Source: Paracoccaceae bacterium
GTDB taxonomy: Bacteria > Pseudomonadota > Alphaproteobacteria > Rhodobacterales > Rhodobacteraceae
Reading direction: 5' to 3'
Assembly (NCBI GenBank): GCA_030750975.1
Contig: JASMHC010000018.1
Location: 1-64,000, forward strand
Length of the DNA: 64,000 nt
Shown here: one piece after another, positions 36,891-44,273 of the stretch
How the letters are laid out: each line of letters starts with the position of its first letter
Position numbering within the stretch: position 1 is the stretch's first letter
Notes under the pieces: generated by a model
Told to the model about the DNA's origin: nothing
Databases searched by the model: none
The model's input: only the letters and a program-made list of their open reading frames with translations
Position numbers and translations under genes: made by a program

Positions 36891-37826
36891 TTAATTTTCC
36901 CCAATTCTGTCGTGAAACCGCACACGCAACATCACGCGATGTTTGCTGCTGGCGGGATCGTCAAAGAATTCTGTCCTGTTGTGAAGCACATTGTTGTTCA
37001 GAATGCCCTGACCCGCGTTTAACTTGATGCGCAGCTTATAAGGTTCGTCCGATACCAGCCATTCGCGCATCCACTGCGACGCATTGCGCGTCGCCGGATC
37101 ATCACGCCACTCGATCGAGCGGGTTCGCGCTGTATAGCGCATTTGCAGGCGTCCTGACGATTCGTCAAAAAAGAACACAGGCCCGACCGACGGCGGACGG
37201 ACAGAACCGTCCTTTTCCACATTTTCCGGTATGACCATGGCTTGTGGATGGAAGAATGCCGCAACCATTGCCGGATCAGCCTCGTACATACGCATGAATG
37301 CGATTTCCGAATCGATCACCTCGTTCACGCCGCCGCTTTCCGCAGGCCTGTGGCAATGAAGCAAAAAGGACTTAATCGGCGACCCTGCCGGATTGTAATA
37401 GCCGTCCGTATGCCAGTTAATCGCACGCGGCGTATAAGGTATGTACCCTTTCTTGCTTTCCTCAGCCGAAGGCGTCAGGGCCACAACACCATTCTGCCCG
37501 CCCGAACGGTGGTCTTCCTGCAGCGAAAGTCCGAATAAAGACGTAAAAGAAACAAGGTCCGTGACCGTCTTTTCCAGGTCCTCGGATGGCTGCGTCATCT
37601 GATAGATGGCAAAGTTAACCTGCGAACACCGGCGTTTCAGTTCGACAATCGAATCTCTGGGGCATTGATTCAGCGAAGGAATCTCTATCTGCGGCGCAGC
37701 ATTCAAGGCTTCGAATATATTTTTTTTGGCCGAACTCCAGCGCTCAAACGACCCGCCTTCAAATAGGTGAGTTTCAAGGACACTTTTTAAGTCGCCGTTT
37801 TTTATAGAGGTTTTCGCCGTCATCAT
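36891..37826 (-). CDS. TauD/TfdA-family Fe(II)/2-oxoglutarate dioxygenase
   Basis: A 311-aa protein with the facial triad of the family, H139 and D141 in NWHTDGYY and a distal H282 in NNVLHNR, plus a likely 2-oxoglutarate-binding Arg (R297 or R301) near the C-terminus. The N-terminal 110 residues are long and not obviously catalytic. It leads the operon with two tiny genes and cysG, and is divergent from dsrA across 219 bp. Related enzymes act on taurine, sulfonates or carnitine-like compounds; none of those pathways is evident here, so the substrate is open. Confidence 0.82.
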   Translation of the reverse strand: MMTAKTSIKNGDLKSVLETHLFEGGSFERWSSAKKNIFEALNAAPQIEIPSLNQCPRDSIVELKRRCSQVNFAIYQMTQPSEDLEKTVTDLVSFTSLFGLSLQEDHRSGGQNGVVALTPSAEESKKGYIPYTPRAINWHTDGYYNPAGSPIKSFLLHCHRPAESGGVNEVIDSEIAFMRMYEADPAMVAAFFHPQAMVIPENVEKDGSVRPPSVGPVFFFDESSGRLQMRYTARTRSIEWRDDPATRNASQWMREWLVSDEPYKLRIKLNAGQGILNNNVLHNRTEFFDDPASSKHRVMLRVRFHDRIGEN

Positions 37827-37893
37827 TTTCCGAGTATTTCAGTCCGCTTTCTTTCGCTGCACCGCAACATTGTTACAAAACCAAAGGGATATG

Positions 37894-37923
37894 TTGCCAA
37901 ATCTTTTAACATTCGATTATAAA
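37894..37923 (+). promoter_or_regulatory. Possible dsr operon promoter
   Basis: TTGCCA (37894-37899) and TATAAA (37918-37923) are 18 bp apart in the 219-bp divergent region between the dioxygenase gene and dsrA. A start near 37930 would give a leader of about 115 nt. ATGTT/AACAT arms around the spacer could be a regulator site. Found by eye only. Confidence 0.35.
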
Positions 37924-38006
37924 GATGTATAGACACAGACGACGCTGTATTTGTTCCGAAACGGAAGGGACCCATCGGGACGAGAATACAAACAGACCAT
38001 GAAAAT

Positions 38007-38026
38007 TGAACCTGCGCGAAGGTTCA
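38007..38026 (+). promoter_or_regulatory. 5'-leader hairpin before dsrA
   Basis: TGAACCT and AGGTTCA form a perfect 7-bp stem with a GCGCGA loop, ending 7 nt before the very strong dsrA ribosome site AGGGAGG (38034-38040). There is no T-run, so it is not a terminator. It could protect the mRNA or modulate initiation. Confidence 0.5.
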
Positions 38027-38045
38027 TCGGGCCAGGGAGGTTGCC

Positions 38046-39326
38046 ATGAAAGACGGCGAGACCGGAGACGACAACAAGGAACTTAATCCAACCCCGCTTT
38101 TGGACGAGCTGGAAGGCGGCAGTTGGCCAAGCTTTATCACGGGTCTTAAAAGGCTGCGTGACAATGCGGATGCGCAATATTCCCCGATGGTGAACGACCT
38201 TCTGGGTCAGCTGAACCATTCATACGAAAACCGGCTGGGTTATTGGAAAGGCGGCACCGTTTCCGTTCGCGGATATGGCGGCGGCGTTATCCCGCGCTTT
38301 TCGGAAGTTGCGGACAAATTTCCTGAATCCAAGGAATTCCACACCCTGCGCGTGATGCCGCCTGCGGGATATCACTATACCACGGACATTCTGCGTCAGA
38401 TGTGCGACATCTGGGAGCGTCATGGCTCGGGTCTGATCGCCTTTCACGGCCAGTCCGGCGACATCATGTTCCAGGGCTGCACCACGGAAAACACCCAGAA
38501 AGCCTTTGACGAGCTGAACGAGATCGGTTTCGACCTGGGCGGCGCGGGTCCGGCCCTGCGCACAGCAATGTCATGTGTCGGTCATGCCCGCTGTGAACAG
38601 TCATGTTTTGACGAGGTGCGGGCGCACCGTTCGATCATCAATTCGCTCCTCGACGAGATGCACCGCCCGTCGCTGCCCTATAAGTTCAAGTTCAAGTTCT
38701 CGGGCTGCGCAAACGACTGCGTGAATGCTATCCACCGGGCGGACTTTGCCGTGATCGGCACTTGGCGCGATGACATCAAGATCGATCAGGAAAAGGTCAA
38801 GGAACACATCGCCGAGAAAGGCCGGAAATACACCATCGACACCGTCGTTTCGATGTGCCCGACCCGCGCGATCAGTCTGAACGACGATGATACGCTGGAA
38901 ATCGACAACAAGTCCTGCGTCCGCTGCATGCATTGTATCAATGTGATGACCAAGGCGCTCAGCCCCGGCGATGATCGTGGCATTTCGATCATGATCGGCG
39001 GCAAGCGTTCGCTGAAAATCGGCGACCTGATGGGTATCATGGTTGTGCCGTTCATGAAGCTGGAAACCGACGAAGACTTTGAGAAGTTGGAAGAATTCTC
39101 GGAAAACGTCGTTGAGTTCTTCGCGGACAACGCGCTCGAGCACGAGCGGGTTGGCGAAACCATCGACCGTATCGGATTGCCAGCCTTCCTTGAGGCTTTG
39201 GACATCGACGTCGATCCGAACATGGTCAACCATCCTCGGACCTCAAGCTATGTCCGCACGGATGATTTCGACGAAGAAGCTGAAAAGTGGTTTGAGCGTC
39301 AAGCCGCTGAAACCGCAGCAGAATAA
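38046..39326 (+). CDS. dsrA: Reverse dissimilatory sulfite reductase subunit alpha DsrA
   Basis: A 426-aa siroheme Fe-S protein. The siroheme-linked cluster cysteines are C177 and C183 (CVGHARC) and C221 and C225 (CANDC). The inserted ferredoxin domain has C271, C291, C294 and C297. With DsrB it forms the alpha2-beta2 enzyme that in sulfur oxidisers runs in reverse, taking sulfur held on DsrC to sulfite. The oxidative direction is inferred from the presence of dsrEFH, dsrL and soe and the absence of dsrD. It leads the operon with a very good ribosome site. Confidence 0.95.
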   Translation: MKDGETGDDNKELNPTPLLDELEGGSWPSFITGLKRLRDNADAQYSPMVNDLLGQLNHSYENRLGYWKGGTVSVRGYGGGVIPRFSEVADKFPESKEFHTLRVMPPAGYHYTTDILRQMCDIWERHGSGLIAFHGQSGDIMFQGCTTENTQKAFDELNEIGFDLGGAGPALRTAMSCVGHARCEQSCFDEVRAHRSIINSLLDEMHRPSLPYKFKFKFSGCANDCVNAIHRADFAVIGTWRDDIKIDQEKVKEHIAEKGRKYTIDTVVSMCPTRAISLNDDDTLEIDNKSCVRCMHCINVMTKALSPGDDRGISIMIGGKRSLKIGDLMGIMVVPFMKLETDEDFEKLEEFSENVVEFFADNALEHERVGETIDRIGLPAFLEALDIDVDPNMVNHPRTSSYVRTDDFDEEAEKWFERQAAETAAE

Positions 39327-39349
39327 CCGGCAGGCAGGGAGTTTATGAC

Positions 39350-40435
39350 ATGAAAGACGAAGCAAGCACCAAGCCGAGAATGCCGGATGAAGTCGGCGTA
39401 CCGGATCCGTTCCAGTATATGCATCCGGTGATGAAATCGAACTATGGAAACTGGGATTGGCATGACCGCCCGCGCCCCGGCGTTTTGCGGCACGTGTCAA
39501 AATCGGGTGACACGATCTATACCATCCGCGCCGGAACCCAGCGTCAGATGGATGTGTTCACGATCCGCAAGCTTTGCGATATCGGCGACCGCTTTGCGGA
39601 TGGCCATATCCGATTTACCACCCGTTCGAACATCGAATACATGGTATCAGAGCAAGGCAAAGTCGCCCCGCTGATTGACGAGCTTGAGCGCGAAGGCTTC
39701 CCCGTGGGTGGCACTGGGGCATCGGTTTCGATGATCAGCCACACCCAGGGCTGGCTGCACTGTGACATTCCCGGCACCGACGCTTCGGGCGTTGTGAAAG
39801 GGTTGATGGATATGCTGCATGATGAGTTCGTGCAGGAAAAAATGCCGAACCGCGTGCGGATCACCACATCCTGCTGTCAGATCAACTGTGGCGGACAAGG
39901 CGATATCGCGGTGAATGTGCAATACACCAAGCCTCCGAAAATCAATCACGATCTGGTGGCCAATGTCTGCGAACGCCCCGCCGTCGTGGCCCGCTGCCCC
40001 GTGGCGGCGATCCGCCCGGCGATGGTGAATGGCAAGCCAAGCCTTGAAGTGGACGAAAAGAAATGCGTCTGCTGTGGCGCTTGCTACCCGCCCTGCCCGC
40101 CGATGCAGATCAACGGCGACGACAGCACCAAGATTGCGGTCTGGGTTGGCGGCAAGCACTCGAATGCGCGTTCCAAACCGACATTCCACAAGCTGGCGGT
40201 TGCCAACCTGCCCAACAATGCCCCCCATTGGCCCGAAGTCAAAGACGTCGTGCGCCGCATCATCGAAGCCTACAAGGACGATGCAAAACACTGGGAACGC
40301 ATGGGCGAATGGATCGACCGTATCGGTTGGAAGCGCTTCTTTGAAATGACTGATCTGGCCTTCACCAAACACCATCTGGATACCTGGACCGGTGCGCGGA
40401 AGACCATGAACACATCAGCCCACCTGCACTTCTAA
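39350..40435 (+). CDS. dsrB: Reverse dissimilatory sulfite reductase subunit beta DsrB
   Basis: A 361-aa partner of DsrA with siroheme/Fe-S motifs around TTSCCQINCGGQGD, CPVAAIRP and the ferredoxin segment CVCCGACYPPCPPM. The N-terminal tail (about 1-35) and the C-terminal LDTWTGARKTMNTSAHLHF are typical of DsrB. It is 23 bp downstream of dsrA in the same operon. Confidence 0.95.
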   Translation: MKDEASTKPRMPDEVGVPDPFQYMHPVMKSNYGNWDWHDRPRPGVLRHVSKSGDTIYTIRAGTQRQMDVFTIRKLCDIGDRFADGHIRFTTRSNIEYMVSEQGKVAPLIDELEREGFPVGGTGASVSMISHTQGWLHCDIPGTDASGVVKGLMDMLHDEFVQEKMPNRVRITTSCCQINCGGQGDIAVNVQYTKPPKINHDLVANVCERPAVVARCPVAAIRPAMVNGKPSLEVDEKKCVCCGACYPPCPPMQINGDDSTKIAVWVGGKHSNARSKPTFHKLAVANLPNNAPHWPEVKDVVRRIIEAYKDDAKHWERMGEWIDRIGWKRFFEMTDLAFTKHHLDTWTGARKTMNTSAHLHF

Positions 40436-40447
40436 GGAGACGATGCC

Positions 40448-40840
40448 TTGAAGATCGGAGTAGTCGTCAGTGAAGGCCCCTATACGCACCAGGCTGCGGA
40501 TACGGCTTATCACTTCGTCAAAGCCGCGCTGGATGGCGGGCACGAGGTTCCGCGTGTGTTTTTCTATCACGACGGTGTGAATGTCTCGACCCGCCTGTCG
40601 GTGCCGCCACAGGATGAACGCCATATCCAGAACAACTGGACCAATCTTGCAAAAGAGCATGACATTGATCTGGTGGTGTGCATCGCGGCGGCCCAGCGTC
40701 GGGGGCTTCTGGATGAAAACGAAGCCAACCGGCAGGGCAAGGACGCCAACAATATCGCCGATGGCTTCCGGATTTCGGGCCTTGGGCAGTTGATTGAAAT
40801 GGGTATCCAGACCGACCGTCTGGTGACGTTCGGGGATTGA
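40448..40840 (+). CDS. dsrE: Sulfurtransferase DsrE
   Basis: A 130-aa subunit of the cytoplasmic DsrEFH hexamer that hands sulfur to DsrC. The active cysteine is C78 (DLVVCIAAAQRRG), the same residue number as the functional cysteine of the Allochromatium protein. The start is TTG at 40448, with AAGGAG upstream; no in-frame ATG fits. dsrF begins 4 bp later. DsrEFH is found in sulfur oxidisers and not in sulfate reducers. Confidence 0.95.
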   Translation: MKIGVVVSEGPYTHQAADTAYHFVKAALDGGHEVPRVFFYHDGVNVSTRLSVPPQDERHIQNNWTNLAKEHDIDLVVCIAAAQRRGLLDENEANRQGKDANNIADGFRISGLGQLIEMGIQTDRLVTFGD

Positions 40841-40844
40841 GGAC

Positions 40845-41252
40845 ATGAGTGACGTTAAAAAATTCCTCTACGTGAACCGCAAGGCACCATACGGAACCAT
40901 CTATGCGCTGGAATCACTCGAAGTGGTTCTGATCGGCGCGGCGTTCGAGCAGGATGTTTCCCTGGCCTTTCTTGACGACGGCGTGTTCCAGCTGACCAAA
41001 GGCCAGAACACAGACGGGATCGGGATCAAGAACTTCTCGCCGACGTTTCGGGCATTGGGCGACTTTGAAGTGACCAAGCTTTATGTCGAGAAAGATTCCC
41101 TGGAAGAGCGCGGCTTGTCGCCAGACGATTTGCAAGAGATCATGTACGAAGATGAAGACGATGATTGGGAAGAAAAGCCCTCGATCCGTTTGGTATCCCG
41201 CGCCGAAATGGCGGACGTGATGGCCGATCAAGACGTTGTTCTAAGCTTTTAG
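40845..41252 (+). CDS. dsrF: Sulfurtransferase complex subunit DsrF
   Basis: A 135-aa DsrE/F-like fold protein and member of DsrEFH. No cysteine is present, so it is structural rather than sulfur-carrying. An acidic stretch (EDEDDDWEEK, near 105-114) is notable. It lies 4 bp after dsrE and 10 bp before dsrH. Confidence 0.93.
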   Translation: MSDVKKFLYVNRKAPYGTIYALESLEVVLIGAAFEQDVSLAFLDDGVFQLTKGQNTDGIGIKNFSPTFRALGDFEVTKLYVEKDSLEERGLSPDDLQEIMYEDEDDDWEEKPSIRLVSRAEMADVMADQDVVLSF

Positions 41253-41262
41253 GGGAAAGATT

Positions 41263-41571
41263 ATGTCGACATTGCATACAGTTAACAAATCCCCTTTCGC
41301 CACGCAGACTTTGATGAGCTGCCTTAATCACTGCAAGGACGGTGACGCGGTTCTGATGATCGAAGACGGCGTTTACGGCGCTTTGGCAAATTCCGGCATG
41401 GCGGATTTCGTCCGGGCCAAATCGGCAAGCCTAGCCATCTACGTCATGTCGCCGGACACCGCCGCGCGCGGATTGGCCGAAGATAAATTGCTGGGCGAAG
41501 TCTCAGGCGTCGATTACGCCGGCTTCGTCGATCTGGTGGCAAAACACGATCGCACCCAATCCTGGCTGTGA
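41263..41571 (+). CDS. dsrH: Sulfurtransferase complex subunit DsrH (TusB-like)
   Basis: A 102-aa third member of DsrEFH. The conserved C20 (LMSCLNHCKDGD) matches the cysteine seen in DsrH of Allochromatium; C24 is extra. AGGGGAAAG provides its ribosome site. It ends 42 bp before dsrC. Confidence 0.92.
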   Translation: MSTLHTVNKSPFATQTLMSCLNHCKDGDAVLMIEDGVYGALANSGMADFVRAKSASLAIYVMSPDTAARGLAEDKLLGEVSGVDYAGFVDLVAKHDRTQSWL

Positions 41572-41582
41572 AACACTCATGA

Positions 41583-41594
41583 CCCGCAAGCGGG
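41583..41594 (+). promoter_or_regulatory. Intercistronic hairpin before dsrC
   Basis: CCCGC-AA-GCGGG sits in the 42-bp gap between dsrH and dsrC. It has no T-run, so it would stabilise or mark a processing point in the mRNA rather than end it. AAGGAAG before dsrC follows it. Confidence 0.4.
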
Positions 41595-41613
41595 CACAAT
41601 TAAGGAAGACAAA

Positions 41614-41946
41614 ATGGCATATGAAGTTAACGGAAGCACCGTCGAACACGACGAAGAAGGTTATATCACCAATCTTGCGGATTGGACGAAAGAACTGGCC
41701 GACGTGATCGCCGAAACCGAAGAAATCGACATGAATGAAGAACACTGGGCCGTCGTCAATTTCCTGCGTGAATATTATGACGAATACCAGATTGCGCCCG
41801 CGGTTCGCGTCCTGATCAAGGCCATCAAGAAAGAAATGGGTCCCGAGAAGGGCAACAACAAATACATGTACGAGTTGTTCCCCTATGGCCCGGCAAAACA
41901 AGCCTGTAAAATCGCTGGCCTGCCGAAACCGACCGGCTGCGTATAA
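41614..41946 (+). CDS. dsrC: DsrC sulfur-carrier protein
   Basis: A 110-aa carrier with both C-terminal cysteines, C98 and the penultimate C109, ten residues apart (ACKIAGLPKPTGCV). This marks true DsrC rather than TusE, which keeps only the last one. It accepts sulfur from DsrEFH, presents it to DsrAB as a persulfide or trisulfide, and is recycled by the DsrMKJOP complex. It is bracketed by hairpins on both sides within the operon. Confidence 0.96.
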   Translation: MAYEVNGSTVEHDEEGYITNLADWTKELADVIAETEEIDMNEEHWAVVNFLREYYDEYQIAPAVRVLIKAIKKEMGPEKGNNKYMYELFPYGPAKQACKIAGLPKPTGCV

Positions 41947-41956
41947 TTCGCACTAA

Positions 41957-41981
41957 GCCCTTGTAATTAAACAATAAGGGC
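41957..41981 (+). promoter_or_regulatory. Intercistronic hairpin after dsrC
   Basis: GCCCTT and AAGGGC form a 6-bp stem, with inner TTGT/ACAA pairing possible, in the 57-bp gap between dsrC and dsrM. An A-rich stretch rather than a T-run follows. With the hairpin before dsrC, it makes dsrC the only gene of the operon enclosed in this way. Confidence 0.45.
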
Positions 41982-42003
41982 AAAAACAACAGGAGGAGTC
42001 CGC

Positions 42004-42726
42004 GTGCTGGCCACGATATATGCACTGGTTTTTTACGCTGCGACGGCCATTTTGGTCGTTGGCATCGCGATGCGTGTTCGTCGATACGCGCGGATTCCTG
42101 CCCCCTTGAAAATCCCCACCACGCCAGCCCCGACAACATCAGGCGGCGTGGTGGTGCGGATGTTCATGGAGGTCGTCTTCTTCCAGAGCCTGTATAAATC
42201 CAACAAATGGATCTGGCTGTTTGGCTGGATGATGCACATGTCGCTTTGGCTGATCCTGGCCCGCCATGTGCGCTATTTTACCCTGCAAAACTGGTGGTGG
42301 GTTGAAGCGGTCCAGTTTCTTGGAACCTACGCGGCCTTCACATTTCTGATCGGTCTGGGTGGATTGCTGTTTCGCCGGTTCTTCGTGGAACGCATTCGCT
42401 ATATCACCAGCCCTTCGGACATCCTGATGCTGCTGTTGCTGATCGGGATCGGTTCAAGCGGTGCGTTGATGCGCTTTGTCACGAAGACGGACATCATCGC
42501 GGTCAAATCCTACATTCTGGGACTGTTGCGCTTCAATATCGGCCACTTGCCATCGGACCCGATTTTGCTGACCCATCTGGCTATGGTCGCCTCGCTGATG
42601 ATCATTTTCCCGATTTCCAAACTGATGCATGCACCGGGCGTTTTCTTCAGCCCGACCCGCAATCAGGTCGACAACCCGCGTGAAAAGCGCCACCTCGCCC
42701 CCTGGGCCGCCAAGTTGGAGCAGTAA
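42004..42726 (+). CDS. dsrM: DsrM, membrane cytochrome b subunit
   Basis: A 240-aa NarI-like membrane protein with about five to six hydrophobic segments and conserved histidines (WMMHMSLWL; ARHVR; ILLTHLAMV) for heme b. It is the quinone-reactive subunit of DsrMKJOP and pairs with DsrK. It starts with GTG at 42004 behind AGGAGG. Length matches the short DsrM form of purple sulfur bacteria. dsrK starts 2 bp later. Confidence 0.92.
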   Translation: MLATIYALVFYAATAILVVGIAMRVRRYARIPAPLKIPTTPAPTTSGGVVVRMFMEVVFFQSLYKSNKWIWLFGWMMHMSLWLILARHVRYFTLQNWWWVEAVQFLGTYAAFTFLIGLGGLLFRRFFVERIRYITSPSDILMLLLLIGIGSSGALMRFVTKTDIIAVKSYILGLLRFNIGHLPSDPILLTHLAMVASLMIIFPISKLMHAPGVFFSPTRNQVDNPREKRHLAPWAAKLEQ

Positions 42727-42728
42727 AC

Positions 42729-44273
42729 ATGGCTGATGGTGCCGACGATCTTCGCAAAATGGACCACCCGCTGGACATTCCTTGTCTGAAACACGGTGCG
42801 ATGGAGGGCCTGGCCCCGTTTATCGCTGCGCCCGAGCATCAGGACAAGGTTGGTTTCCCCGGAGAATTGCTGCCGGACTGGAAGGAAAAAGCGCTTGAGA
42901 AAATGGCCGAGCTGGCCGAGAAAAACCGCGCCTTTCAGGTCTATCTGGAAATATGCGTTAAATGCGGCGCCTGTACCGACAAGTGCCATTATTTCCTTGG
43001 CACGTCCGATCCGAAAAACATGCCGGTGGCACGTCAGGATTTGCTGCGCTCGGTCTATCGCCGCTATTTTACCTTTGCCGGCAAATATTTCCCATGGCTG
43101 GTCGGTGCGCGTGATCTGACCAAAGAGGTGCTGGACGAATGGTACAGCTATTATCACCAGTGTTCGGAATGCCGCCGCTGCTCGGTCTTTTGCCCCTACG
43201 GGATTGATACGGCCGAGGTCACAATGGCCGCTCGGGAAATTCTGGATAGCGTAGGTGTTGGTCAAAAATACTCGAACGAGATCATCGGCAAGGTCAAGGA
43301 TGTCGGCAACAACCTTGGTCTGAACCCAAAAGCGCTTCGCGCGACGCTGGAAGACCTTGAAGAAGAGCTGGAAGAAGACACCGGCGTCTCGGTCCGTATC
43401 CCTCTGGACGAAAAAGGCGCGGATATCCTGTTGGTCACACCTTCGGCGGACTTCTTCGCCGAACCGCATATCGACGGTCTTTTGGGATACGCCAAGGTGT
43501 TCCACGAAGCCGGTGTCAGCTGGACGGTTAGTTCTTATGCTTCGGAAGCGGCGAATTTCGGGCTTTTCATCGGCTCGTATGAAAACATGCGCGAGATTTC
43601 TCAGCGCATAAGGAAAGCCGCGCAAGACCTTGGTGTCAAACGGATTATCTTTGGCGAATGCGGCCATGCATGGCGGGTGGCCTATAGCTATCTGAACACT
43701 CTGGCCGGACCGTGGGATTTTCTGGATCAGAATTACCCGATCCCCCAGCACATCATGGAATTCACATGGGGCGAGATCCAAAAGGGCACGCTGAAATTCG
43801 ACAAATCCCAGAACGATCACATCCGACTGACCTATCACGACAGCTGCAACGTCGCCCGGGCCAGCCGGATGGGCGACACGCCGGGCGGTCAGTTTGAAAT
43901 TCCGCGCAACGTCATCAAGACCGTCTGCAACAACTATTTTGACATGGCAGATGAAACCATTCGCGAAAGCACCCTGTGCTGTGGCGGCGGCGGGGGTCTT
44001 TTGACCGACGATCTGATGGATCTGCGCACCAAAGGATCGATCCCGCGCATGACCGCGCTTCAGGACGTCACCGAAGAACATGGTGTGACCCATATGGCCG
44101 CCATATGCGCGATCTGCAAAACTCAATTTTCAAAGGTCATGCCGAAATTCGGGTATGACATGGACAGCGTCGTTTCCGTTCACCAGCTGGTGTCAAACGC
44201 GATCATCCTGACCGGATCGGAAGACGATGAAGACGCCGGAAACGGCCCTGAAGAGGACACCTCGGATGAATGA
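42729..44273 (+). CDS. dsrK: DsrK, catalytic Fe-S subunit of DsrMKJOP
   Basis: A 514-aa HdrD-like protein. It has two [4Fe-4S] motifs (CVKCGACTDKCHYF near 75-90; CSECRRCSVFCPYG near 145-160) and a C-terminal CCG-type domain (TLCCGGGGG) that would bind the special cluster acting on the DsrC disulfide. A cytoplasmic subunit, it sits on DsrM. The acidic C-terminal tail (EDDEDAGNGPEEDTSDE) is unusual. dsrL overlaps its end by 8 bp. Confidence 0.94.
   Translation: MADGADDLRKMDHPLDIPCLKHGAMEGLAPFIAAPEHQDKVGFPGELLPDWKEKALEKMAELAEKNRAFQVYLEICVKCGACTDKCHYFLGTSDPKNMPVARQDLLRSVYRRYFTFAGKYFPWLVGARDLTKEVLDEWYSYYHQCSECRRCSVFCPYGIDTAEVTMAAREILDSVGVGQKYSNEIIGKVKDVGNNLGLNPKALRATLEDLEEELEEDTGVSVRIPLDEKGADILLVTPSADFFAEPHIDGLLGYAKVFHEAGVSWTVSSYASEAANFGLFIGSYENMREISQRIRKAAQDLGVKRIIFGECGHAWRVAYSYLNTLAGPWDFLDQNYPIPQHIMEFTWGEIQKGTLKFDKSQNDHIRLTYHDSCNVARASRMGDTPGGQFEIPRNVIKTVCNNYFDMADETIRESTLCCGGGGGLLTDDLMDLRTKGSIPRMTALQDVTEEHGVTHMAAICAICKTQFSKVMPKFGYDMDSVVSVHQLVSNAIILTGSEDDEDAGNGPEEDTSDE

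Noticed and set aside
42663-44126. 487-aa ORF antisense to dsrK
   Set aside because: The opposite strand encodes DsrK with intact Fe-S motifs; the antisense product has no recognisable family and reflects codon bias of GC-rich DNA.
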